DNA of 64,000 nucleotides, taken from contig NZ_CP019335.1 of NCBI RefSeq assembly GCF_002813915.1, positions 378,888-442,887 of the forward strand. Direction: 5' to 3'. Source of the DNA: Tenacibaculum sp. SZ-18 (GTDB lineage: Bacteria; Bacteroidota; Bacteroidia; Flavobacteriales; Flavobacteriaceae). The translations under genes were made by a program, and so were the position numbers. This document shows, piece after piece, positions 25,223 to 33,075 of the stretch. Positions within the stretch are counted from its first letter, which is position 1. The number at the start of each line of letters is the position of its first letter. The notes below the pieces were generated by a model. It ran no database searches and was not told the origin of the DNA. It saw nothing but the letters and a program-made list of their open reading frames with translations.

Positions 25223-26044
25223 TTGCGAGAAGAAAAACTTTTAGACAGTCTATTTTATATAGATAAAAAGCCAATACTTGAAATCTTATCAAAATTAAGT
25301 CCAACGGAAACGGAACTATTGGTAAATTTTAAAAAAGTTGAGTTGAAGACTCTTTTAAAACTTACCTTCTGTAATTTGTTGTTTAATAAAGTCCTTGTTT
25401 TAAAAAAGAGATACTTAAGATCTTCTCGAAAAAGCCCACTAAGGGAATGTCTTGTAGTCGAAACAGGTGATCGATTTTTTGATTATAATATAAATGGTTA
25501 TGAAAGTATATTCGTGAGTCAAATTGATGATGAAAGTTATTATAACTTAATTCCTTACTTAAAGAGTGTTTATAGAAGTGCATTTTCAAAGAACAATTAT
25601 TTAAAAATTGTGCTAAAAGAGAAAACTCTTAGTGATTTCTTTGAGTTAAATTTACTTAGAAACTTTTTTAATTATCAAACTCTGAATTATAGAGGTAAAG
25701 AGTTGAAAACAGAAGTCACTGAATATTTAGAAGAGCTGAATAGTTCACTACCTTATCTTTTAGATAACCATCCTAAAAAAGCAGCGAATATTGTTAAAAA
25801 AATTAAAGGGAACATTTTCCTGTTAACTGATGTTGACTCTGAATTCTATAAGAGATTTAAAGATAATTATTTAGAAGGATTAGAGAAGGAAGAATCTTCT
25901 TTGCTATTAGACTTTTTTCTAGACAGTACTTTTGAAATCCTATTTGAATCTTTAGCTTCTATAGAAGAGCTTTTTGATTTTAAATACCTCGATACACCTG
26001 GAGTATATGACTCTGGAATGGATTTTGGAGATTTTGATTTTTAA
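25223..26044 (+). CDS. Uncharacterised 273-aa protein downstream of dnaE
   Basis: I do not recognise this protein. It is soluble, 273 residues, mostly helical, rich in Leu, Phe, Lys and Glu, without a signal peptide or transmembrane segment. The N-terminal 50 residues (SLFYIDKKPILEILSKLSPTETELLVNFKKVELKTLLKL) look like a helical bundle, and the C-terminus is acidic (GVYDSGMDFGDFDF). The first possible start is a TTG three bases after the dnaE stop, in the same frame as dnaE; no ATG or GTG gives a better start, so coupled initiation is likely. Its end overlaps gldA by 4 bases on the opposite strand. Cotranscription with dnaE is the only functional hint. Confidence 0.7.
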   Translation: MREEKLLDSLFYIDKKPILEILSKLSPTETELLVNFKKVELKTLLKLTFCNLLFNKVLVLKKRYLRSSRKSPLRECLVVETGDRFFDYNINGYESIFVSQIDDESYYNLIPYLKSVYRSAFSKNNYLKIVLKEKTLSDFFELNLLRNFFNYQTLNYRGKELKTEVTEYLEELNSSLPYLLDNHPKKAANIVKKIKGNIFLLTDVDSEFYKRFKDNYLEGLEKEESSLLLDFFLDSTFEILFESLASIEELFDFKYLDTPGVYDSGMDFGDFDF

Positions 26045-26934
26045 GAAGTCATTTCCCTAAACAAAGTCTCTAAATTTTTGTTTTCAGAATTTAATTCAAG
26101 AATTTTTAGTCCGTATTCCTGAGCAAAATCAAATAGTTTTGGACGCATGTCTTCTTCTGTGTTGAAAGTTAATGTCCAAGAGTTATCGTAGTTATTTTTG
26201 ATAGTGGTAATATGAGGTAATCGCTGTAAAAACTGTTCTTCAATTTTATAATCAAACCCAACCTTTATTACTTGTTCCTTAGAGTCTTTTAATTCAGCTA
26301 AATTTTTGTCAATTACAATTTCTCCATTATTTATAATAATAACTCTATCACAAATTGCTTCTACTTCCTGCATTATATGAGTCGATAAAAGAACCGTCTT
26401 ATCTTTTCCTAATCCTTTTATTAAAGAACGAATTTCAACTAATTGGTTTGGATCTAATCCCGTCGTAGGCTCATCTAAAATCAAGACATCAGGATCGTGT
26501 AAAATTGCTGCGGCTAAACCAACTCTTTGACGATATCCTTTGGATAATTGACGGATTTTTTTGTGTGATTCTTTTGTTAAGCCTACTTTTTCAATGACGT
26601 CAATTATTGTTTCTTGTTGTGTGTCATGAATAGCTGCATGAAAAGAAAGATATTCTTTGACGTACATTTCAAGATACAAAGGGTTGTGTTCAGGAAGATA
26701 ACCGATACTTTTTCTAGTATCAATACTATTGGAAACTACATCAATATCGTTTACGATAACAGTTCCTGAAGTTGGTTGAATATAACCTGTTAAAATTTTC
26801 ATAGTTGTTGATTTTCCAGCACCGTTAGGACCAAGAAAACCAACAATTTCTCCTTTTTGAACAGAAAATGATATGTTGTTTACGGCTTTTTGTTTGCCGT
26901 ATGTTTTGGTAACTGATGTAAATTGAATAGACAT
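26041..26934 (-). CDS. gldA: Gliding-motility ABC transporter ATP-binding protein GldA
   Basis: GldA is the ATPase of the GldA-GldF-GldG ABC transporter needed for gliding in several flavobacteria. The 297-residue protein has Walker A GPNGAGKST (about 35-43), the Q-loop region YLPEHNPLY, the signature LSKGYRQRVGLA (about 134-145), Walker B DVLILDEPTTGLDPNQ and the H-switch LLSTHIMQE. A C-terminal extension of about 90 residues (DSKEQVIKVGFDYKIEEQFLQRL) is typical of GldA and closely related long ATPases. No permease genes adjoin, which matches the usual separation of gldA from gldFG. A generic multidrug ABC ATPase is the alternative. Confidence 0.85.
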   Translation of the reverse strand: MSIQFTSVTKTYGKQKAVNNISFSVQKGEIVGFLGPNGAGKSTTMKILTGYIQPTSGTVIVNDIDVVSNSIDTRKSIGYLPEHNPLYLEMYVKEYLSFHAAIHDTQQETIIDVIEKVGLTKESHKKIRQLSKGYRQRVGLAAAILHDPDVLILDEPTTGLDPNQLVEIRSLIKGLGKDKTVLLSTHIMQEVEAICDRVIIINNGEIVIDKNLAELKDSKEQVIKVGFDYKIEEQFLQRLPHITTIKNNYDNSWTLTFNTEEDMRPKLFDFAQEYGLKILELNSENKNLETLFREMTS

Positions 26935-27008
26935 TTAGTATGGTTATTCCTGTTTTTGATACTGAATTTGTTTCAGTAAATAGGAATCTATTTTTAGTTA
27001 AACTCTAT

Positions 27009-27497
27009 TTATTTCCTAACGTAAGTAACGAAACTATAATCGTATTTATTTTTTTCGTCAGCTTTAAAATCTTCTCTAGCTGTCTCTTCCCAAATAGTTG
27101 AATCAATTTCTGGAAAAAACACATCGGCATCAAAACTTTCATGAACAATAGTCATGTCTAGTTTTTTAACAGAAGGGTTTTGAATAGCTTGTTTGTAAAT
27201 TTGAGCACCACCTATAATGAAAATTTCCTCATCATTTTGTGCCAGTTGAATAGCTTCCTCTATACTTCCTGCAATTAAGCAACCATCTTTAAAATAGTCA
27301 TTATTTCTTGTAATAATTACGGTAGTTCTGTTAGGTAATGGTTTTCCAATACTTTCAAAAGTATTTCTTCCCATTAATATGTGATGTCCAGAAGTTACTC
27401 TTTTAAATCTTTTTAAGTCTTCAGGTAAATGCCAAATTAGGTCGTTATTCTTTCCTAATTCGTTCTTTTTACCAATAGCGGCAATAATTGTAATCAT
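27009..27497 (-). CDS. folA: Dihydrofolate reductase
   Basis: FolA reduces dihydrofolate to tetrahydrofolate with NADPH, regenerating the cofactor oxidised by thymidylate synthase. The 162-residue protein has the standard features: MITIIAAIGKKNELGKNNDLIWHLPEDLKRFK at the N-terminus (substrate loop with catalytic acid D/E near 27), GHHILMGRNTFESIG (38-52), PNRTTVIITRN and the NADPH-binding IFIIGGAQIY (about 94-103), ending in YSFVTYVRK. It is encoded after thyA with one small gene between, forming a folate/dTMP cluster. Confidence 0.96.
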   Translation of the reverse strand: MITIIAAIGKKNELGKNNDLIWHLPEDLKRFKRVTSGHHILMGRNTFESIGKPLPNRTTVIITRNNDYFKDGCLIAGSIEEAIQLAQNDEEIFIIGGAQIYKQAIQNPSVKKLDMTIVHESFDADVFFPEIDSTIWEETAREDFKADEKNKYDYSFVTYVRK

Positions 27498-27513
27498 AAA
27501 ATTCTGGGAACGG

Positions 27514-27696
27514 TTACATGTTTTTAACCCATTCCTTAATATATCCAGTTAAATCTCTCTTATCAGTTACGTGATCAATAGAATTGGAATGAATATTTGT
27601 AATAATAGTCTTAACAGCTAACAAAACATTTTCGTCATCTATCTCAGCTACGATATCATATATCTGCTCTTTAATTGTGTCTATTTCTGCTATCAT
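27514..27696 (-). CDS. Small acidic protein between folA and thyA
   Basis: This 60-residue protein is of unknown function. It is almost entirely helical, beginning MIAEIDTIKEQIYDIVAEIDDENVLLAVKT and ending in a basic-aromatic tail (DLTGYIKEWVKNM). The pattern of short amphipathic helices resembles small addiction-module antitoxins, but no toxin gene is next to it and I make no such assignment. It lies 16 bases upstream of folA and 83 bases after thyA on the same strand, so it is probably cotranscribed with folA. Confidence 0.6.
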   Translation of the reverse strand: MIAEIDTIKEQIYDIVAEIDDENVLLAVKTIITNIHSNSIDHVTDKRDLTGYIKEWVKNM

Positions 27697-27779
27697 TTTA
27701 ATTTAGTTGTTTGGTTACTAATTTAGTTAGATTTTAACTAATTAAAAGTCAAAAATTAATAAAAGAACGTTAAAAAACA

Positions 27780-28604
27780 TTATACAGCAACAACTCCTTT
27801 AATATGAGGATGTGGATCATAATTTAATAATTCAAAATCATTAAAAGTAAAGGCTTCAATATCTTTTACTTCTGGATTAATCTTCATCGTTGGTAATGGT
27901 CTTGGATTTCTAGAAAGTTGCAATTCTAATTGCTCCATATGATTGTTATAAATATGGGCATCACCAAATGTGTGAATGAATTCTCCTGCCTCATAACCGC
28001 AAACTTGAGCAACCATCATTGTAAATAAAGCATAGCTTGCAATGTTAAATGGTACGCCTAAAAATATATCGGCGCTTCTTTGATATAATTGACAAGAAAG
28101 TTTACCTTCAGCTACATAAAATTGAAAGAAAGCATGGCAAGGTGGTAGCGCAGCTTTTCCATTTGCCACATTAGCAGAGAACGATTGTGATGTGTCTGGT
28201 AAAACACTAGGATTCCAAGCAGATATTAGCATTCTTCTGCTATTCGGGTTTGTTTTTAATGTTTCTATAACATCTTTTAATTGATCAATTTCATCGCTAT
28301 TCCAATTTCTCCATTGATGACCATAAACTGGACCTAAATCACCATTTTCATCTGCCCACTCGTTCCAGATTCTAACTCCGTTTTCTTGTAAGTATTTTAT
28401 GTTAGTATCGCCTTTTATAAACCATAAAAGTTCGTAGATAATGGATTTTAAATGTAACTTTTTCGTCGTTACCATTGGAAAGCCTTTACTTAAATCAAAA
28501 CGCATTTGATAACCAAAAACACTTTTCGTTCCAGTTCCTGTTCTATCACTTTTTTCATTACCGTTTTCTAAAACGTGTTTTACTAAATCTAAATACTGCT
28601 TCAT
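27780..28604 (-). CDS. thyA: Thymidylate synthase
   Basis: ThyA methylates dUMP to dTMP using methylene-tetrahydrofolate. I place the start at 28604 ([26 protein letters not shown]), giving 274 residues; the upstream in-frame ATG would add 14 residues not seen in the family. Landmarks are the phosphate-binding R-T-G-T segment (about 20-26), [14 protein letters not shown], the catalytic Cys in [30 protein letters not shown] and [12 protein letters not shown]. The C-terminus IKGVVAV is the mobile closing tail. It provides dihydrofolate to the nearby folA product. Confidence 0.97.
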   Translation of the reverse strand: MKQYLDLVKHVLENGNEKSDRTGTGTKSVFGYQMRFDLSKGFPMVTTKKLHLKSIIYELLWFIKGDTNIKYLQENGVRIWNEWADENGDLGPVYGHQWRNWNSDEIDQLKDVIETLKTNPNSRRMLISAWNPSVLPDTSQSFSANVANGKAALPPCHAFFQFYVAEGKLSCQLYQRSADIFLGVPFNIASYALFTMMVAQVCGYEAGEFIHTFGDAHIYNNHMEQLELQLSRNPRPLPTMKINPEVKDIEAFTFNDFELLNYDPHPHIKGVVAV

Positions 28605-28632
28605 ATATCGTCTTAATTTATGGTAAAAATAA

Positions 28633-28662
28633 AAAAGCACCAACAAAAAATGTTGATGCTTT
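28633..28662 (-). terminator. Intrinsic terminator after the Cys-rich peptide gene
   Basis: On the minus strand AAAGCATCAACA, an A/T loop, TGTTGGTGCTTTTTT form a hairpin with one mismatch and a U-run. It separates the small peptide gene from thyA, so the peptide gene is an independent transcript. Confidence 0.8.
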
Positions 28663-28695
28663 AAAAATTGTTTTCAGCAAGTTATCAACCGATAA

Positions 28696-28884
28696 CTATG
28701 CCCAGATACATTGTCCGTGTCCGATACAATATCCGTAATCACAAAACTCAAAACCTTGTGGAGTTCTAACACAGCATTGTCTTGGTCCACCACAATAAGG
28801 TCTGCTGACTACAGATCCATTAATTTCGCTTTGTTCTTTTTTAGAAAGAACTTTAAATCCTGTTAATTCAGAAATTTTCTTCAT
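28696..28884 (-). CDS. Bacteriocin/RiPP-type precursor peptide with six-Cys core (orphan)
   Basis: The 62-residue peptide has two parts. Residues 1-24 (MKKISELTGFKVLSKKEQSEINGS) match the leader style of Bacteroidota natural-product precursors, with a K-x-L-S-K-x-E-Q stretch and an ending close to double-Gly (N-G-S instead of N-G-G). The remaining 38 residues are rich in Cys and Gly, with Cys at 31, 37, 38, 48, 53 and 59, enough for three disulfides or thioethers. No C39-peptidase transporter, radical-SAM or lanthionine enzyme is in the window, so processing genes must be elsewhere. A terminator follows it. It could be a bacteriocin or signal; a metal-binding or structural micro-protein is the alternative. 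Confidence 0.72.
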   Translation of the reverse strand: MKKISELTGFKVLSKKEQSEINGSVVSRPYCGGPRQCCVRTPQGFEFCDYGYCIGHGQCIWA

Positions 28885-28905
28885 GATAAAAATTGATTTA
28901 TTTGG

Positions 28906-28920
28906 GAGTCAATGAGACTC
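28906..28920 (-). repeat. Small inverted repeat in the leader of the Cys-rich peptide gene
   Basis: GAGTC and GACTC flank five bases, 21 bases before the peptide's ATG. It may be a leader hairpin or a short operator. The rest of the 281-bp gap up to 29165 is very AT-rich and I see no gene or clear structure in it. Confidence 0.4.
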
Positions 28921-29165
28921 GCCGAGGTTAATTAAAAATATTCGTTTGTTTAAGTGATGTAATCAAATAAAAATGAATATCAATTTTTTATGATGATAAT
29001 TTGAATGATTGTAAGAAGTAAAAAATTGAATGATTTGCTTGGAAAGATAGTGGTCTTTCAAAAGTAAATAAGTGGTTCATTTTATTTAGATTTCGGGTGA
29101 TATAAATATATAAAAAAATGAACAAAAAGATAGTAAGTGTTATAAAGTCAGATTGATATTGCTTT

Positions 29166-29525
29166 CTAGAAAGCTAAAATAGCTATTAAACCTATTGCAA
29201 CTGCGATGATTCCCATTTGAAAAATTAAGGAAAAATTAATTTTAATTACTTCACGATCTTTCTCTCTAATAGTAGCTTTAAGTTTATCTGCTATTAATAG
29301 ACCAACGGTTCCGTCAAAGACACCGAGTGAAAAAGCACTTATTAAAGCTAAAGTTAAACCGTTATTCTGATCTATATATATAGTAAAAACAGCGTAAATT
29401 ATGAAAGACCCAAAAGCCCACCAAACATATTCAAAACCTAAATATCTTGATAACAATGATCCTATGATATCATAAATCATAATAACGGAAAAGCCGATCA
29501 ATATTATCTCGAAAATTGATTCCAC
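29166..29525 (-). CDS. Four-helix membrane protein of unknown function
   Basis: The 119-residue protein is almost wholly hydrophobic, with helices at about 4-22, 32-50, 56-80 and 97-118 and a charged loop (DKLKATIREKDREVIKIN) before the last. I do not recognise the family. The start is a GTG at 29525; an ATG 16 codons later would delete the first helix, so the GTG is preferred. It lies 31 bases after the nucleoside transporter on the same strand and may be its last operon member. Confidence 0.6.
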   Translation of the reverse strand: MESIFEIILIGFSVIMIYDIIGSLLSRYLGFEYVWWAFGSFIIYAVFTIYIDQNNGLTLALISAFSLGVFDGTVGLLIADKLKATIREKDREVIKINFSLIFQMGIIAVAIGLIAILAF

Positions 29526-29556
29526 AATTTTGGGGGTTTTGTGTTTTTTATTTTTC

Positions 29557-31281
29557 TTATCCTATTATCATACCAGCAATTGTAGCCGACATTAATGATG
29601 CAATTGTACCACCAATTAAGGCTTTCATACCAAACTCAGAAAGCGTTTTTCTTTGACCTGGGGCCAATGAACCAATTCCACCAATTTGAATTCCAATTGA
29701 AGCGAAATTTGCGAATCCACATAACATATATGTAGCCATTATAACTGATTTGTTATATGTTAAGTGTGTTGCGTTTGCAATATTTTTAAGTTCCGCTAAT
29801 TGTATGTACCCAACAAATTCACTTGCCGCAAGTTTAATTCCTAATAATTGTCCCATTAATGCAGTATCTTCTCCGGCAACTCCAATTAACCACATCAGTG
29901 GAGCAAAAATATAACCAAGGATAAATTCAAGAGAAAAGCTATCGTATGGGGTATTAGCAACAACCCATGAGTTAAGCCCAGTAAAATCACCAGCTAAAGC
30001 TAATATATAGTTAATCATTGCTATAAACGCAACAAAAACTAGCAACATCGCTCCTACGTTAACAGCCAGTCTTAAACCTTCTGTAGTACCGTTTGCAATG
30101 GCATCTAACACGTTATTTCCAATCTTTTCTGTTGGAACAGTAACATCTGTATTTACAAGTTCAGTTTGAGGATATAAAATTTTAGAAATTACAATTGCTC
30201 CTGGAGCAGCCATTACTGAAGCCGCCAATAAGTGTTTGGCAAATTTCAATCTTAATAAAGGATCATCTCCACCTAAAAAACCAATGTAAGCAGCTAGTAC
30301 AGCTCCGGCTACGGTTGCCATACCACCTATCATAACCAAAAGCATTTCAGACTTATTCATCTTTTCTAAATAGGCTTTAATGAGTAAAGGAGCTTCTGTT
30401 TGCCCTAAAAAAATATTCCCAGCTACAGATAGACTTTCCGCACCAGAAATTTTTAAGATTTTAGAAAGTGTCCAGGCTAATAATTTCACAATAAATTGAA
30501 TTATTCCTAAATAGAAAAGTAAAGATGTTAAAGCTGAAAAGAATATAATTGTAGGAAGAACTTGGAAAGCAAAAATAAAACCAAAGGTATCCATATCAAC
30601 TACTAGGCCTTCAAATAAAAATTTACTCCCTGCTCGCGTAAATTCGAGAATTACAACAAATACTCCTCCAATAGCTTCAAATACTTTTTGTATAAAACTT
30701 ACTTTTAAAACACCAAAAGCAATTAACAATTGAGTTGCCAATCCTATACCAACTGTTTTCCAGTCAATAGCTTTCTTATTTGAACTAAAGACAAAAGCAA
30801 CAAGCAACAAAACAATCATTCCTAGCATTCCTCTGTAGAAACTTTGAAAAGTAAATCCTTGACTTTCAATTATTTTATTGTTACTTTTTTTATCAGATAC
30901 AATTTCTTTTTTAGAAGGAATTACTTCTTCTGATTCTAAATCTGCAAAGTTATAAGTGATATCTCTCTCTGAAAGAGATAATTTATCCTTAGTTAAATTA
31001 ATGATGTTGTAATATCGAACAGTATCTTTTGGTTTGGTGTAGTTGAATATTAAAAGATTATTTTGAGAAATATAATTTCCGTAAGCATACAAACTATCTT
31101 TATTCTCGAGAAAATAAGAGAATTTACCATCTTTAAGTTTAAAGTAATCTCCTTTATTAATTTTTACAATTCCTTCTTTATTAATATTTTCTATAGAAGA
31201 AAAATTCCAGTTTCTTTCAATCGATTGGGCTTGTACTGTTATTGATAAAAGGACTAACAGTATCGAAAAAAATTTTTTCAT
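29557..31281 (-). CDS. Concentrative nucleoside transporter (NupC/CNT) with an extracytoplasmic N-terminal domain
   Basis: This is a 574-residue CNT-family sodium- or proton-coupled nucleoside importer. Residues about 150-574 hold the transporter with FIFAFQVLPTIIFFSALTSLLFYLG, NIFLGQTEAPLLIKAYL (nucleoside site GQTEAPL), GGMATVAGAVLAAYIGFL and the late CGFANFASIGIQIGGIGSLAPGQR signature. Unusually, it begins with a cleavable-looking signal (MKKFFSILLVLLSITVQAQ) and a 110-residue beta-rich domain of lipocalin-like pattern before a linker of Lys/Ser/Glu (KKEIVSDKKSNNK). That domain would sit in the periplasm. It follows the bifunctional nuclease gene by 14 bases. Confidence 0.92.
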   Translation of the reverse strand: MKKFFSILLVLLSITVQAQSIERNWNFSSIENINKEGIVKINKGDYFKLKDGKFSYFLENKDSLYAYGNYISQNNLLIFNYTKPKDTVRYYNIINLTKDKLSLSERDITYNFADLESEEVIPSKKEIVSDKKSNNKIIESQGFTFQSFYRGMLGMIVLLLVAFVFSSNKKAIDWKTVGIGLATQLLIAFGVLKVSFIQKVFEAIGGVFVVILEFTRAGSKFLFEGLVVDMDTFGFIFAFQVLPTIIFFSALTSLLFYLGIIQFIVKLLAWTLSKILKISGAESLSVAGNIFLGQTEAPLLIKAYLEKMNKSEMLLVMIGGMATVAGAVLAAYIGFLGGDDPLLRLKFAKHLLAASVMAAPGAIVISKILYPQTELVNTDVTVPTEKIGNNVLDAIANGTTEGLRLAVNVGAMLLVFVAFIAMINYILALAGDFTGLNSWVVANTPYDSFSLEFILGYIFAPLMWLIGVAGEDTALMGQLLGIKLAASEFVGYIQLAELKNIANATHLTYNKSVIMATYMLCGFANFASIGIQIGGIGSLAPGQRKTLSEFGMKALIGGTIASLMSATIAGMIIG

Positions 31282-31295
31282 GTCGTTAAGCAGAT

Positions 31296-31901
31296 TTAAG
31301 AGCGTTTGTCAATTTCGTCTCTAATTTTAGCTGCTAATTCATAATCTTCATTACTAACAGCTTCTTGTAGTTTTGTTTCTAGTTCACTATTAGATAATAG
31401 AGAAAAATCATCCATTTCAGAAACTTCTGAGTCTGGAATTAATTCAATTTTTTCTAATTCATCATCTTCTTCGTTGAATTTTTCTTCAGCTTTTAAATAA
31501 ATACCAGCTTTATCTAAAATATTCTCGTAAGTGAAAATTGGAGTTTGGAAACGAACCGCAAGAGCAATAGCATCTGAAGTCCTTGCATCAATTGATTCTT
31601 CCACTCCCTCTCTTTCACAAATTAAACTTGAAAAGAACACACCATCAACCAATTTATGAATAACGATTTGTTTCAATTTAATTTGAAACTGTTCAGCGAA
31701 AGTTTTGAATAAATCGTGCGTTAATGGTCTTGGAGGTCTAATTTCTTTTTCTAAAGCTATTGCTATAGATTGGGCTTCAAAAGCACCAATAATAATCGGT
31801 AATGTACGAGTTCCTTCCATTTCACTGAGAACTAATGCGTAAGCACCGCTCTGAGTTTGACTATATGAAATTCCTTTAATAGTTAATCTTACTAAGCTCA
31901 T
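31296..31901 (-). CDS. Bifunctional nuclease (BFN, DUF151) with C-terminal UVR motif
   Basis: The 201-residue cytoplasmic protein has the BFN domain at about 1-135 (VRLTIKGISYSQTQSGAYALVLSEMEGTRTLPIIIGAFEAQSIAIALE, then RTSDAIALAVRFQTPIF). This family includes plant and bacterial proteins reported with DNase/RNase activity. A short UVR motif at about 165-200 (NSELETKLQEAVSNEDYELAAKIRDEIDKR) is the UvrB/UvrC contact helix pair, here borrowed as a protein-interaction module, and is common in Bacteroidota members. It lies immediately before the nucleoside transporter; linkage of nuclease and nucleoside uptake is suggestive only. Confidence 0.9.
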   Translation of the reverse strand: MSLVRLTIKGISYSQTQSGAYALVLSEMEGTRTLPIIIGAFEAQSIAIALEKEIRPPRPLTHDLFKTFAEQFQIKLKQIVIHKLVDGVFFSSLICEREGVEESIDARTSDAIALAVRFQTPIFTYENILDKAGIYLKAEEKFNEEDDELEKIELIPDSEVSEMDDFSLLSNSELETKLQEAVSNEDYELAAKIRDEIDKRS

Positions 31902-31916
31902 GTATCTATCTTCCTA

Positions 31917-31947
31917 CAAAAAAAGCGGTCTCAATAGGACTGCTTTT
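31917..31947 (-). terminator. Terminator-like hairpin upstream of the BFN gene
   Basis: AAAAAGC, an imperfect GGTC/GAC stem and GCTTTTT lie between the etf operon end and the BFN start. On the minus strand a T-run follows. It backs up the stronger etfA terminator and could also act as an attenuator for BFN. Confidence 0.55.
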
Positions 31948-31997
31948 TGGGTGCCACAATTTAATAAAAAATATGTGTATGGAAAGGTCTTTAGAAT

Positions 31998-32033
31998 AAA
32001 AAACCTCAAAAGATTATTGTCTTTTGAGGTTTA
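31998..32033 (-). terminator. Intrinsic terminator after etfA
   Basis: AACCTCAAAAGA, loop, TCTTTTGAGGTT is a perfect 12-bp stem followed on the minus strand by a long T-run, 18 bases after the etfA stop. Confidence 0.88.
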
Positions 32034-32050
32034 TCGATATAATTAACTTT

Positions 32051-33004
32051 TTAAGCTTGTTTGAAAGCTTTTAATTTTTCAATAAGCTGAGGTACAACTT
32101 CAAAAGCATCTCCTACGATTCCGTAATCAGCTGCCTTAAAGAAAGGTGCCTCTGGATCATTGTTAATTACCACTTTAACTTTTGATGCGTTGACACCAGC
32201 TAAATGCTGAATCGCTCCAGAAATACCGATAGCGATATATAAGTTAGAAGCAACTGGCTTACCGGTTTGTCCAACGTGCTCAGCATGAGGTCTCCATCCT
32301 AAATCAGAAACAGGTTTTGAGCAAGCGGTTGCTGCTCCTAATACGTCCGCTAATTCTTCTACCATTCCCCAGTTCTCAGGTCCTTTTAAACCACGTCCTG
32401 CAGAAACAACAACATCAGCATCAGCAATTGTTACAGTTCCACTTGCTTTGTCAATTGAAACAGAAGAAACACCTAATTCAGGTAATGAAACATCCAAGTT
32501 TTCAGTAGTTCCAGAAACGGGATTTTCATGTGCTCCAAAAGAATTTTTGGCAACACCAACTACTCTTTTATCAGTTGAAATCTCTGTGTTGTTGAAACCT
32601 TTATTAGAAAACGCTTTACGCTTTACAATAAACGGTGCAGTACTGCTAGGTAAATCAACAACATTAGAGGCGTATCCAGCTTCTAATCCAACCGCTATTA
32701 AAGGAGCAACTGTTAAACCGTCAATACTAGAATCGATAATTATAGTATCAGCAGCATTAGCTTCACTAGCTTGTTTAATTATTTCAGCATAAGCCTTGGC
32801 ATTGAATGAACTTAAATCATTTTTAACTTCTACTACTTTTTCAGCACCATAGTTATATAATTGTGATGCATCTCCACCATTTATAGTTAAGGCAACGACA
32901 TTAGTTCCTAATTGCTCTGCCACTTTTTTTCCATATGAAACAACTTCAAAAGCTGTTTTTTTAAATTTTCCTTCCGATGAATCGGCAAAAACTAATACAG
33001 ACAT
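32051..33004 (-). CDS. etfA: Electron transfer flavoprotein alpha subunit
   Basis: EtfA binds FAD and, with EtfB, passes electrons from acyl-CoA dehydrogenases to the quinone pool via ETF-quinone oxidoreductase. The 317-residue protein has the variable N-terminal domain (MSVLVFADSSEGKFKKTAFEVVSYGKKVA) and the conserved C-terminal FAD domain. The latter carries ADVVVSAGRGLKGPENW, the CSKPVSDLGWRPHAEHVGQTGKPVASNLYIAIGISGAIQHLAGV signature (about residues 233-275) and INNDPEAPFFKAADYGIVGDAFEV. It follows etfB with 71 bases between, which hold a 13-bp hairpin. Confidence 0.97.
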   Translation of the reverse strand: MSVLVFADSSEGKFKKTAFEVVSYGKKVAEQLGTNVVALTINGGDASQLYNYGAEKVVEVKNDLSSFNAKAYAEIIKQASEANAADTIIIDSSIDGLTVAPLIAVGLEAGYASNVVDLPSSTAPFIVKRKAFSNKGFNNTEISTDKRVVGVAKNSFGAHENPVSGTTENLDVSLPELGVSSVSIDKASGTVTIADADVVVSAGRGLKGPENWGMVEELADVLGAATACSKPVSDLGWRPHAEHVGQTGKPVASNLYIAIGISGAIQHLAGVNASKVKVVINNDPEAPFFKAADYGIVGDAFEVVPQLIEKLKAFKQA

Positions 33005-33022
33005 ACTCTTAATTTTTTTAGA

Positions 33023-33060
33023 ATTTTAGTGGATGGAGATAAAAACACATCCACTAAAAT
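33023..33060 (-). repeat. Intercistronic 13-bp hairpin between etfB and etfA
   Basis: ATTTTAGTGGATG and its exact complement flank a 12-base loop in the gap between etfB and etfA. There is no U-run after it on the transcribed strand, so it is not a terminator; it may stabilise or tune the two parts of the message. Confidence 0.65.
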
Positions 33061-33075
33061 GTTTTGATTTTAAAT

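Noticed and set aside
28605..28646. Longer thyA start adding 14 residues
   Set aside because: Family members begin at MKQYLDL; the extension is hydrophobic and would overlap the terminator region.
28885..29165. Possible second small peptide gene or RNA in the gap upstream of the Cys-rich peptide
   Set aside because: Only very short frames without leader motifs and no structured element beyond a 5-bp inverted repeat.
32448..32792. 114-codon open frame antisense to etfA
   Set aside because: It is an antisense shadow of a secure gene and has no promoter.
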